A stretch of DNA of 64,000 nt from Hsuehochloa calcarea (taxonomy: Eukaryota; Streptophyta; Magnoliopsida; Poales; Poaceae): the NCBI GenBank assembly GCA_036346395.1, contig CM070599.1, positions 24,977,232 through 25,041,231 on the forward strand, read 5' to 3'. The notes below the pieces were generated by a model, which was not told the DNA's origin, made no database searches, and saw nothing but the letters and a program-made list of their open reading frames with translations. Shown piece after piece: positions 11,340 through 21,475 of this stretch; positions within the stretch are counted from its first letter, which is position 1, and the number at the start of each line of letters is the position of its first letter. The position numbers were made by a program, and so were the translations under genes.

Positions 11340-11769
11340 GATTGAACAGACCATGCAGTTCGACACAGATAACAACACAACCCTTAGATGCATACGAACA
11401 ATAGTAGTAGATTAGCTATATGACGTGTACATGGATTTTAAGTCCACTCATCTTCATTTCATTTTATTGCAATAACATTCATTTCATTTTGCATATTAGT
11501 TTGAACATTCATCATATTTGCAACCTAATTCACAATTTTGCATGAGGAACCCCAGGAACCAAAAATAAATCACCCCTTAACACCCACCACCCCTCTTCTC
11601 CAATATATGTTTTTGTCCCAAAAAAACAAAACAAAAAAGGAGTCAGGCACCCTCTTTGCCTCCCTCCCCATTCACTACCACTTCTACCATTCTGCCCAAA
11701 CCAAGAGCAAACCCCCATGCCTCCTCTCCTCCAAATCCCATCCAAAATCAAAGAACCAAGCTCTACATG
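11340..11769. repeat. Host repeat H, copy 1
   Basis: Matches 14990-15377, 19030-19462 and 24190-24604 (CATTTTGCATATTAGTT and following). It is the sequence into which the long gypsy LTR inserted, and it ends in the target duplication ACATG at 11765-11769. Confidence 0.7.
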
Positions 11770-12585
11770 TGTAACATCCCAAAAATTTGGTTTGTTTTGA
11801 AGTTTTTAAAAGAAAAATAACAATTTGAATTTTTCTGCTAAAGTTAAAGCTTAATTGAAATTTTCAGAGATAAAAAATAATTTAATATGAATACTTTCAA
11901 CATCAACTATTGTCAAAATTATTTTATTTGGGTTTCTTGTGCTTGGATATATTTATTAGTTTTTTCTGAGTTCATTTGCTATTTTCTAATTGCTATTTGG
12001 ATTTTCAGTATTTTTAAAAAAGAAAAACCTATTTTAATATCCGGGAACAGTAACGGACCGAAACCAACTATTGTTCCCGAGCCGGCCCAACCCTAGCGGC
12101 CCAATTTTTCCCTTCCGCTCCAGCCTAGCCCATCCTTCCACTGGTTTCACCGCCAGGTGGTCCCGCCGTTATTGCCATGTGAGCATCGTCTTCTCTAAGG
12201 AGTCCTCCATCTAGTTTGTCGAGTCCGAGAGCTTCACGCCATAGTGCTGGCCTCCTCCCCTTTCTCGACACTATTTAAAGAACTGACCACATCATATTTT
12301 TCGCCCGTGCATCGTCTTCCCAAAACCTTGGGTCTCTGCCCCTAGCTCGTTTTAGTTGCGCTGCACTTCGTCAATAACCGAACACCGCCGAAGTTTCTTC
12401 ACCGCTAGAATTCTTCGCTGTCGGACCACCTCCGCCTGTGATTCCATCGGCGTCGGGTCCACAATAGCATGGTCTACACCGTGACAGCATCACCTTCGAC
12501 GCGGAACACTCCCAACATCGTTTTCGTTCCCGTCATCAAAATTGGTCGTGTCGCCGTTGTCGATCTACTCGACTGGTGAGTCTAC
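11770..12585 (+). mobile_element. Gypsy-type LTR, 5' part only (copy 1)
   Basis: Begins TGTAACATCCC right after ACATG and follows the 3.2-3.4 kb LTR seen complete at 24605-27830. It includes the TATA-like TATTTAAA at 12272-12279. Homology stops at about 12585, after TGAGTCTACTTGCTA. Confidence 0.8.
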
Positions 12586-12770
12586 TTGCTAGTTTAACTT
12601 AAATATGTGCATATGTTCTTATTACACATTTGTGTATGCACACATTTAGGGGGCATTCACTCTATATTTCGTGTAGTTCTTGTATACTCATGTTGCTCTA
12701 TGTTTATTTATCTACATTCAATTTATGTGCAATTGAAGTGGTTATCATCAATTACCAAAAAGTGAAAGAT
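12586..12770 (+). other. Residual interior of element A with polypurine tract
   Basis: Short AT-rich remnant between the truncated gypsy LTR and the 3' LTR of element A. It ends with the purine-rich tract that abuts the LTR at 12771. No coding sequence. Confidence 0.5.
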
Positions 12771-13566
12771 TGAAGTATCTTGTCCCACCATTATGAGTTA
12801 ATGGTATGGTGTGGTAATTAATGATAATCATATTGTGTAACTAATATTTTTCATGAGTTGGATGATTAGGTTAGGTTCCAGGATGATGAAGACTTTGGAT
12901 GACATCATGAGTTGATCGTCATGAAGGAAATCATCATGTGTTGATGATGTTCAAGACAAGATCCCGAAGTGAAGAAGATCATCATGTGTTGATGATATTG
13001 AAGTAAAAAGCATGAAGTAAAGGAGATCACCATGTGTTGATGATTATCAAGTCAATGACCCGGACTTAAAGTGAAGATGTGGGTCATCAAGCTTCAAGAA
13101 GATGTTCAAGGCAAAAGTATGACTAGTTAGGGCTAAGGATATGTTCCTAGTCTTTTACCTGTCTTGATGTTTGGTTGGTAGAGCAGATTGCTAGTCTAGG
13201 CTACCGTACTATTAAGAGGGGTCTTGATCAGTAGCTTGAGAGTGTCATGTGTTGATAGCTCATCGTGCTTGCTCTAGCTCTCGTTAGCATGTTGTCAATA
13301 TTTGCAAATGTGTTTTGCAAGTAGTTGAGGCTCATGTATAATCCTTATAGCATGTGACTTTAGTTTGCGAATGTGTTTTGCAAATAGCTTAAGTTCATGT
13401 ACCTTATTCCTTGTAGCATGATTCTAAAAATTGGCAAATGTGTTTTGCAACTTGTTGAGAATCTCGCATTCAACCCTTGTTTGCATATTGCATCAACTGA
13501 CAAATGTGTTTTGCAAATTGAATTTAAGCAATTGCAAAATCGCTTTTGTTTCGGACCTGATCGATA

Positions 13567-13900
13567 CCATGTGTTGGTCGGTCCGACCGGTCCCGGCCGT
13601 GGTCGCTGTGATCGCCTTTTTCCGTAAGATGTGTTTTTCTCGATTTATCGCTTCTCCGTGGAGCGGTCTGACCGTAGTTATAAGACCGGACTGACCAGAC
13701 CTCCGGGTCTTAGACCCGGTCAGCTTTTTCCAGAAGGTGTGTTTTTCTGGATTTGCTTATTTTCGTTGGAGCGGTCTGACCAGCACGTGTGGATCGGTCT
13801 GACTGGCCATTGGTTTACAGTCAGACCGGATGTGTCCAACAGCTAGTTTTATAGTCGTTAGAGGAATCGCGGTCTGACCGGCCATATGCCTGCGATCTGA
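13567..13900 (+). repeat. Array of CGGTCTGACCG-type palindromes in LTR A
   Basis: GGTCCGACC, CGGTCTGACCG and inverted AGACCGG(A)CTGACC forms recur about every 30-60 bp. The array lies just upstream of a TATA-like TATAAATA at 13961-13968, inside the 3' LTR, so probably in the U3 promoter region. Confidence 0.85.
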
Positions 13901-14710
13901 CCAGGCTTCGCTGATTTTCAACAGAATCTCTCCCTAACGGTTAGTTTTTTGTGTGTGGGCTATAAATACCCACCTTGGCCGGCCTTGGGAGAGGTTGCTG
14001 GTGCCATTACCCATTCCCTTGAGCAAAGAGTAATCCCTCTCATCTCTTATGTGCATAGCAAACCCTAAGTGCATGTGTTGCCTTAGGTAGTGGATTGTGT
14101 ATCCATCGAGCTTAGACACTTGATTAGTTCAAGTGAGAGTTGAGACTTGTTACTCTTGGTGTTTGTCGACACCTAAACGGCGTGGAGGCGTTGTGGATCG
14201 GTGATCTTCTCAAGAAGCTTATGAGAAGGTCCAGCGTAGTTGTGAGTGGTTTGGTGCTCGCTATCTCCGGAGTGGAGGAAGAGCAACCCCAAGTGGATCG
14301 AGGTGTTGGTTCGTGTTGTGAGAACCGGTCCAAATGGTTGGACTTACATCAGAGGTGTTGGCTTAATTGAGGAGCCAGTCCAATGCAGTTTGGCTTACCT
14401 CAACGTGGATTAGGGGAGACCGGCAAGTCTCCGAACACCACGGTAAAACATCATCGTGTCTATTGTGGTTTGTTCATCTTTGTGCAATTTACATTACTTG
14501 CATTAATTGCTCGTATATCGGTGTATGCTTGCTAGTCTTCATTTGTTGTATATTGTTGGTGTACTTAGTAAAAACTAGTTGATTTAGGTTTTAACTGTGC
14601 AAAACCAAATTATTATTAGCTTCCGCATTATAAATTGGTTTTAGCCAAAGAGATTTTTAAAACCGCCTATTCACCCCCCCTCTAGTCGGCCTCCTCGATC
14701 TTACACTCAT

Positions 14711-14940
14711 GTTTAGAGTGTCATGTATGTACATGTTTGAATTGAAGTCGAAAAGGCAAAAAAAATCAGAATTGAAAGATTCAAACTATATTACTTTGAC
14801 CAATAATATCTATGAGAATTTTAGATTGGCCATGTAAAAATGGAATAACTAGATTTGCCTCCATAATAGTTTTATATATTATAGTGTTGTTAGGTTTTAC
14901 CAATATTTTATTCCGGGGTGTAACAGTGCTAATTTCTAGC
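14711..14940. repeat. Flank of element A, paralogous to 39290-39420
   Basis: Contains AAACTATATTACTTTGACCA and following sequence shared with about 39287-39420. It supports the view that 9.8-14.9 kb and 38.5-39.4 kb are two copies of one host segment, only one of which took the LTR insertion. Confidence 0.7.
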
Positions 14941-15624
14941 ACAATTTGGTAATTGAATGAGCCTAGGGCAATAATCTGGCATGGACTCTATTGCAATAGC
15001 ATTCATTCATTTTGCATATTAGTTCGAGCATTCGTCATATTTGCAACCTAATTCACAATTTTGCACGAGGACTCCCAGGAACAAAAAATAAATCACACCT
15101 TAACCCCCAGTGCCCCTCTCCTCCGATCTCTGTTTTTCCAAAAGGAAAAAAAAGAGTCAGGCAACAGACAAAAGCACCCTCCTCTTTGGGAAGTAAATTT
15201 TCTGGAGAGAGCCTTACCGTGAGGTCCTCTTCATCAGCCATTGATTCCCTCTCGATCAATCGAATCAACTTCCCCATTCACTCTCCCACTTCTGCCATAC
15301 TTCCCAAACCAAGAGCAAAGCTCTATGCCTCATTCTCTCCAAATCCCATCCAAAATCAAAGAATCAAGCCCTACATGTTAGACCATTGCATTCCTCATCA
15401 TCCAAGCATTTCATTTATACAAGAATTTTGCGCATCATGGTCGTTTGAGCATATTTGAGAGAGACAAGAGGAGGAGCAGTGGCACTGGACGTCGGGCTAG
15501 CGAGCGCCACCTACGCCGCAGTTGCTCGACTCGAGGCGAGGGCCAGGCACAGGAGGCTCACGCACCCATGCGTGACTTCACCAACAGACGCCAAGGCGAT
15601 CGAGGTCGGGTACAAGATTACGAC
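14941..15624. repeat. Host repeat H, copy 0, with empty ACATG site
   Basis: Matches the H sequence seen before and after the solo gypsy LTR. At 15373-15377 ACATG is followed directly by TTAGACCATTGC, i.e. the unoccupied site into which TGTAACATCCC-type LTRs inserted elsewhere in the window. The GC-rich end (about 15450-15620) matches 27890-28000 and 31160-31270. Confidence 0.8.
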
Positions 15625-16124
15625 TAGTGCTGGAAAAATAGCTCGAGGCTCGCAAGTCCGCTCGGGCTCGTCACGGCTCGGTTCGGCTCAGACTCGTGAA
15701 TTTTCGAGTTGAGCTGAGCCGCCTGTCCAGCTCGCCAAACAAACAAGCCAAGCTTGGCTTGGCTCGCGAGCCTAGTATGGCTCGCCCAGGCGAGTGCTGA
15801 GGGTGGAGGCGGTCGTCGAGCTTGCTGTTCTTGCGATTTCATTTGTTAGGAATAGGATGTGCTTGTTTTGGATGAACTTATGCAATGGGTCTTGTAACTA
15901 TTAGATGAACTGAAGCAATGATAGAAAATTTTGTAATGCATTTTGGATGTACCGTTGTTCTGGAGCTTGGCTCGCAAGCTCAAACGAGCCGGTTCGAGAC
16001 TGATCACGAGCCGAGCCAAGCCACCCCTTCTGGCTCGTTTCTGAAACGAGCCGAGCTGAGCTTACTATTTATCTGAGCCAAAACGAGCCGAGCCGAGTCG
16101 AACCAGGCTTGTTTCCACCCTAAG
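15625..16124. mobile_element. 500-bp hAT-like MITE rich in GAGCCGAGC
   Basis: The ends are inversely related: TAGTGCTGGAAAAATAGCTCG at 15625 and GTTTCCACCCTAAG at 16124. TACGAC flanks both sides (15619-15624, 16125-16130), with one-base differences outside it. The interior is dominated by GGCTCG/CGAGCC words that can fold extensively. No protein is encoded. Confidence 0.75.
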
Positions 16125-16489
16125 TACGACGACCGAAGCAGCAGCACCCTGGCACCACGAGAGGCGAGTTGGGGCTGTTAGAATTAGGCCCCAGCCCATT
16201 AGTTCATAAAATTTCAAAGTATGTATGATTTAGTTTTATATTGCTTAGCCAAGTAGTGTGTGAGCAATTTATCAAGTAAAAGTTATTGTCACCTATTGAA
16301 ACATGTGACACATGATATGGGGTAATATGAGAAGGATTATAACTAAAGTTACAAAGACGCACGCATATGCGTGCGTATATTCGCGTGACAATCGCGTGAC
16401 TTGTGACTTCTGGTCGTGAACGTGGCATGAACCTAGCCCACCTTTCTTTTTCTAACAGTGCATTTCTCTTACTTTTTAGACTGGTTAGA

Positions 16490-16690
16490 CCAGTGTGGAC
16501 GAAACACAGTGGTCGAAGTCATAGACCAGTGTGGTCGAAACACCGTGGTCGGAATAAAGTGGTCGAAATACTATGCTCGAAATAAAATGGTCGAAACACA
16601 GTGGTCGAAAAGTAGTTGTCAGATCCATAAACCAGCGTTGTCAAAATACACTAGTCGAAACAGTAGAACAATGTGTAATAAAGATAAAAA
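16490..16690 (+). repeat. Array of GTGGTCGAAACAC motifs in the copia LTR
   Basis: GTGGTCGAAACAC-like words, with the inverted form GACCAGTGTGG, recur about every 17-25 bp, some 310-510 bp inside the LTR. The related LTR at 48407 lacks a clear array, so it was gained or lost after the two split. Confidence 0.75.
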
Positions 16691-16975
16691 AACATCGTTT
16701 ACTTACCATTAATTGGTTTTGAATTAGTAGTTACCAGTGGTTTAATATATCATGTATTATGCAGTTACTAGAGAGTAATTGTCTCGACCTTAAAAAGATT
16801 TGGAGACGTCTAGACCTAATACGATTGGAAACACTTCCATTTTCTTCTTCTTCCTCTCTGTTCTACTGTGCTGGAGAGTTGTGTTGTCGAACCAAGCTGC
16901 CCCTTCTCCTCAGCGTGCACCAAGAAGGAGAGTGAGTGGTATCTCCGAATCATTATCACATAGTTCACCTGCACA

Positions 16976-18569
16976 CAGAGGCGGAGCTAGCTGGGGTGCC
17001 GGGTATGCACTGGCACCCCCAAAAATCTGAAAAACTCGTTGAGATCAGTTCTTCAAGACTGTAGTTCACCATCCGTCATTCAAGAATCGTATTCCAAAGG
17101 GCTTTGTTTCTAGTTGGTTCTCATCATCTTATGAATTGAAAGCCCAGCCACCAGGAGCCTAGGACAGCCCACGACCGAACTACAGCCAAGCCTCGGTACC
17201 TCGCCTCTCTGGCTCTCCAACTCTCCTTCGGTCCTCCCGACCTCCCTACTCGGTCACTCCCTAGTCCCCATTTCCCAACCCTAATCTCTCCTCCCCAGGC
17301 CCCAATTCGTAATTCCCAACCGCCAATCGCCCCAAGGCCCCAACGCGAGGAGCCGAGCTACCGTGGATGAGGAGACTAGGGATTCGGATTTCAAGCATCG
17401 GGCAACCAGCCAAGAGGCACCAGCGACGGCGGGTGGCGTGTGGCGCGACGCGGACGTGAAGACGGCGGGAGGGCGGCACAAGGCACCATGGCGCGCCGCG
17501 GGACGGGCATCGGGGCGGGGCGGTCTTGGCCGTGCTCGAGGCTGGAGGATGGAGCTCGTGCAGTGGCTCGCAGTTCGAGACCGAGTCCCGGACGCTTAGT
17601 CTGGCTGGATCACTGAGACTGGAGGCCGTGTCCGTGAGAGCTGATCCTATTTGAGTCTTTGAGACTTTGAGTGTTTGTGATTTTCAATTTTCATAATCAG
17701 CATGTACATAGCTAAACTGAATCTATATATGGTATTCTGGTGGCCTAACGAGTAATGACTAATGTAGTAATGTGTCCTTAAACTTGTAGTCTGTAGAGCC
17801 TATACAATGCCACAATGTTGTATTTGTTGTGAAGTGTGATTGTGTGAACTTCAGAACTTGTGAAGCCCAGATGTGAGTAGTCGAGTCACAAGAGCCTGTA
17901 AGGTGCGGTGCAGGTTCATAATTATGTAGTTCAGTAGTTATGTTTATATTTGTAACTCTCCATACTTTATGTAGTTATGCAAGCTTAATTGTAAATAGAA
18001 ATTTAAATTTTTTGTTAAGACATGTCAATGTAGATTGTAGAGACATTGATGACATGCGAAGTGATGATGGGTTTAAGGACCACAACAATCTTGGCGACCT
18101 TTCTGTTAAGCTTGTTGAAATAAAAAAAGATAAAGTTTACAAGTTGGTATACTTGCTTCTCAAATTGGTATTGCTCCTATCGGTCGCGACGATGAGCGTT
18201 GAAAGAGTATTTTCCGCTATGAGTCTTGGGAAGAACAAGTTGAGAAATAGTATAGACGATCAATTCTTAAATGATTGGTTAGTCACATTTATTGAGAGAG
18301 AAATTTTCTTAAAGGTTAGTGAAGATGATGTAATGAAACGTTTTCAAGGCATGAAAATGCGTAAAGTAGTGTTATAATTTTCTTTGCATTGTTGCATATT
18401 TTGTAATTTTATATTCATGTAAGACCATATTTGAACTATTTGTATTGTACTTTTGACAAATCTGGAACCTATGCGTTGAATTTATTATGTTACGAAACTA
18501 TTGTACAAACTATAGAATTGTGAGTGTAAAGTGTGCACCCCTATCATCTAATTTCTAGCTCCGCCACTG
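16976..18569 (+). mobile_element. Complete-ended, internally deleted hAT element
   Basis: Terminal repeats CAGAGGCGGAGCTAG (16976) and CTAGCTCCGCCACTG (ending 18569) are inverted, as in hAT elements of the CAGTGGCGGAGC type. The 8-bp target duplication is CCTGCACA (16968-16975) and CCTGCACG (18570-18577), one mismatch. The interior keeps a GC-rich leader and only the transposase C-terminus, so it is non-autonomous. Copies 1 and 3 are derived from the same insertion, because all share the same copia LTR context. Confidence 0.9.
17940..18377 (+). pseudogene. hAT transposase C-terminal fragment (copy 2)
   Basis: 145 codons, of which about the last 85 match the hAT dimerisation domain (VERVFSAMSLGKNKLRN, FLNDWLVTFIE). 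It ends in a stop at 18375-18377. The start at 17940 is only the first ATG in the frame; no DNA-binding or catalytic part precedes it. The frame is open, in contrast to copy 3. Confidence 0.85.
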
Positions 18570-18899
18570 CCTGCACGGGACGACAATAAGGTTTCTGGGC
18601 AGCGCATCCGCGACCGCTCTTCGTCTTTCGCTTTATCTACGTTCTGCACTACTTCGAGTCTACGCTGATTCCTGTTCTTCATCACGTCTGACTGTAAGTT
18701 GGTTGTGCGATCAAACTATTCAGTAATAATCCTATTATTGTGTATGTTTAGAAGTGCAATGAGTTCTCTATTGTTAGTACTGCTTTATGCATCTATAGTT
18801 TTATGTGATCTTTGCCTCGTAGTAAAATCTGGAATTAAAATTTTGTTCATATTTTCAACAATCCAGAAACCTTATTATGGACATTTTTGTGATTCAGCA

Positions 18900-19007
18900 A
18901 TGGCTGATGCTTCTGGTGCTACGAAATCTGAGAGGTTTTCTGGTCAGAACTTTCATAGATGGCAGACAAGGGTCAAATTTTGGCTCATGTCTTTGAGGCT
19001 GTGGTAG
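18900..19007 (+). pseudogene. Copia gag N-terminal remnant
   Basis: An ATG opens a 35-residue frame with ERFSGQNFHRWQTRVKFWLM, the typical start of copia gag proteins (UBN2/gag-polypeptide family), then a stop and unrelated sequence. No zinc knuckle, protease, integrase or reverse transcriptase follows. It identifies the TGTTAGAATTAGGC LTR and leader as copia. Confidence 0.8.
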
Positions 19008-19029
19008 GCGATCCATCCATAGTATTCAT

Positions 19030-19462
19030 TTACAATTGAATGCACTCATGCATTCACACGTATAACAACACAACCCTTAGATGCATACGAACAATAGTAG
19101 TAGATTAGCTATATGACGTGTACATGGATTTTAAGTCCACTCATCTTCATTTCATTTTATTGCAATAACATTCATTTCATTTTGCATATTAGTTTGAACA
19201 TTCATCATATTTGCAACCTAATTCACAATTTTGCATGAGGAACCCCAGGAACCAAAAATAAATCACCCCTTAACACCCACCACCCCTCTTCTCCAATATA
19301 TGTTTTTGTCCCAAAAAAACAAAACAAAAAAGGAGTCAGGCACCCTCTTTGCCTCCCTCCCCATTCACTACCACTTCTACCATTCTGCCCAAACCAAGAG
19401 CAAACCCCCATGCCTCATCTACTCCAAATCCCATCCAAAATCAAAGAATCAAGCTCTACATG
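19030..19462. repeat. Host repeat H, copy 2
   Basis: Near-identical to 11340-11769. It ends in ACATG (19458-19462), the left target duplication of the gypsy LTR. Confidence 0.75.
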
Positions 19463-21475
19463 TGTAACATCCCAAAAATTTGGTTTGTTTTGAAGTTTTT
19501 AAAAGAAAAATAACCATTTGAATTTTTCTGCTAAAGTTAAAGCTTAATTGAAATTTTCAGAGATAAAAAATAATTTAATATGAATACTTTCAACATCAAC
19601 CATTGTCAAAATTATTTTATTTGGGTTTCTTGTGCTTGGATATATTTATTAGTTTTTTCTAGATTTTTTCTGAGTTCATTTGCTATTTTTCTAATTGCTA
19701 TTTGGATTTTCAGTATTTTTAAAAAAGAAAAACCTATTTTAATATCCGAACAAGAATTGATCGAAACCAACCATCGTTCTCGAGCCGCCCAACCCTAGCG
19801 GCCCAATTTTTCCTTCCGCCCAAATTTCACCCATCCTTCCACGGTTTCACCGCCAGTGGTCCCGCCGTATTGCCATGTGAGCATCGTTTCTCTAAGGAGT
19901 CCTCCATCTAGTTTGTCGAGTCCGAGAGCTTCACGCCATAGTGCTGCCTCCTCCCTTTCTCGACACTATTTAAAGAATCGACCACATCATATTTTTCGCC
20001 GCATCGCCTTCCCAAAACCTTGGGTCTCGCCCTAGCTCGCTTTAGTTGCGCTCGCACTTCAATAACCAACACCGCCAGTTTCTTCACCGCTGAATTCTTC
20101 GCGCGGACCACCTCCGCTGCGTGATTCCATCGGTCGGGTCCACAATAGCATGGTCTACACCGTGACAAAGATCACCTTCGGTCGCGGAACACTCCCAACA
20201 TCGCTTTGCTCCGTCATCAAATTGGTCGTGTCGCCGGTTGTCGATCTACTCGACTGGTGAGTCTACTTGCTATCCTAGCACGTCAAAGAGTGTCTGTTGT
20301 CACCCTCGTCCGGTCCCCTCTATTCTTCTTCTCTCTCTACCGCTGAGGTTCCGTCGCCGATCATTCCTTCCATCTCTAGTCAACCCTTCATTGCCACCAG
20401 CTTGATCAATCCCTCGACCTTCCGAGCATCTCACCGAAGTTCCGCTCGTTCGCCTCTGCCCGGTGCTTCTCCTAGTTTTTGCAGAGCATCGCTCAACCAT
20501 CGAAGTCATCGTGAGCCGAAGTATCGCCGCCGCCAAAGTCGTCGCCACCGTCACCTCGTCGCCGGAGTTGCCGCGCCGCCACCTCCTGCGCGCAGCCGCC
20601 TCCTCAAAGATCTCGCTTTGCCACTTCGTCGGAGTTCCTCTCGCCGTTTCATTTGCCGATGCCGCCGTCAATGTCGCCGTCCGGAAGCCCTCGGTCTCTC
20701 TCTGTTTTTCTTCCTTTGCTGATGTGGCACGCCACTTCATCTCCACCTTAGCGGCCACGTCATCAATTCGCTTGTGTGGCAGCTCCGTCAGTAGCCATGT
20801 GGCATACCGAAAATCCCACTCGAGCCATTAATCCTTGAAGCCAGTCCACGGTGAACCGTCTCGCTGACGTGTGGGTCTCACATGTCAATTCAATTTATAT
20901 TTCTTTTTCTTTCGGATGAAATTCTCCGCTGACGTCACAAATCCCTTTTTCCGTAGAAAAATAATCAAGTAAATCCGGAAATTTTGATTTTCATTATTTC
21001 ATGTGATTTCAATATTCCAAAACTCATATCTTTTGTATCCAAACTCCGATTGAGCCCATCTAAATTTATAAATTCATCTAAATTCGAGCTCTATTTATCT
21101 AAGATTTTTATTTTTGGAGTTGATTTTACCTCTGTTTTGTATTTATTTGGTTTATTTGCTTTGTTTACGAGTAGACGTTGATCTTCGGGCAACTTTGAGC
21201 AAGGAGGAGTACACCAAGATCAAGACCAATACCAGGATCTATTCCAAGGCAAGCCGTAGTCCTTTGATCATATTGAACCTATGATTTCAAAAGTATATTG
21301 TTTTATACAATTGCATGCTATCTTTATATAAACTATTTTGGGATTAGTTATTACCTGCTGTCATTATACCTCCATTGATTATTTGAATGCCATGAATCAT
21401 TTGTCACCCTAGTTTTGATAACTTTAGTTGGACATATTTGTATTACCAACATGTGTATTGTATTGATGCTTAGTC
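19463..21475 (+). mobile_element. Gypsy-type LTR, first 2.0 kb (copy 2)
   Basis: Begins TGTAACATCCC. TATA-like TATTTAAA is at 19967-19974. The frame-open GC-rich part (20297-20758) belongs to the LTR leader and has no known domain. Sequence stops abruptly at TGATGCTTAGTC (21475), where copies 3 and 4 continue AAGCTTAG. Within about 19740-20270 small indels like those of copy 3 already appear. Confidence 0.85.

Larger units (their letters stand above)
9888..14705 (+). mobile_element. LTR-retrotransposon remnant A with target duplication CTCAT
   Basis: CTCAT flanks both ends (9883-9887 and 14706-14710). The paralogous stretch at 38588-38592 holds a single CTCAT with no insert, giving an empty site. 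A short 5' LTR piece starts TGAAGAATCTAG at 9888. A full 3' LTR starts TGAAGTATCTTG at 12771 and ends CGATCTTACA at 14705. The interior no longer holds gag-pol and instead carries a cassette of hAT, copia and gypsy-LTR sequence (about 10037-12585). A purine-rich tract, AAAAAGTGAAAGAT, directly precedes the 3' LTR, as a polypurine tract should. Confidence 0.85.
16177..18692 (+). mobile_element. Copia-type LTR interrupted by a hAT element
   Basis: Starts TGTTAGAATTAGGC and runs to about 18692 before an intron-like GTAAGTTGG leader. With the nested hAT (16976-18569) removed, the LTR is about 0.9 kb. A second copy with the same start stands at 48407. The copia call comes from the gag remnant that follows at 18900. 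Confidence 0.75.

Noticed and set aside
20297..20758. Open frames of about 140-150 codons on both strands
   Set aside because: They lie inside the GC-rich leader of the gypsy LTR, differ between copies by frameshifts and have no domain.
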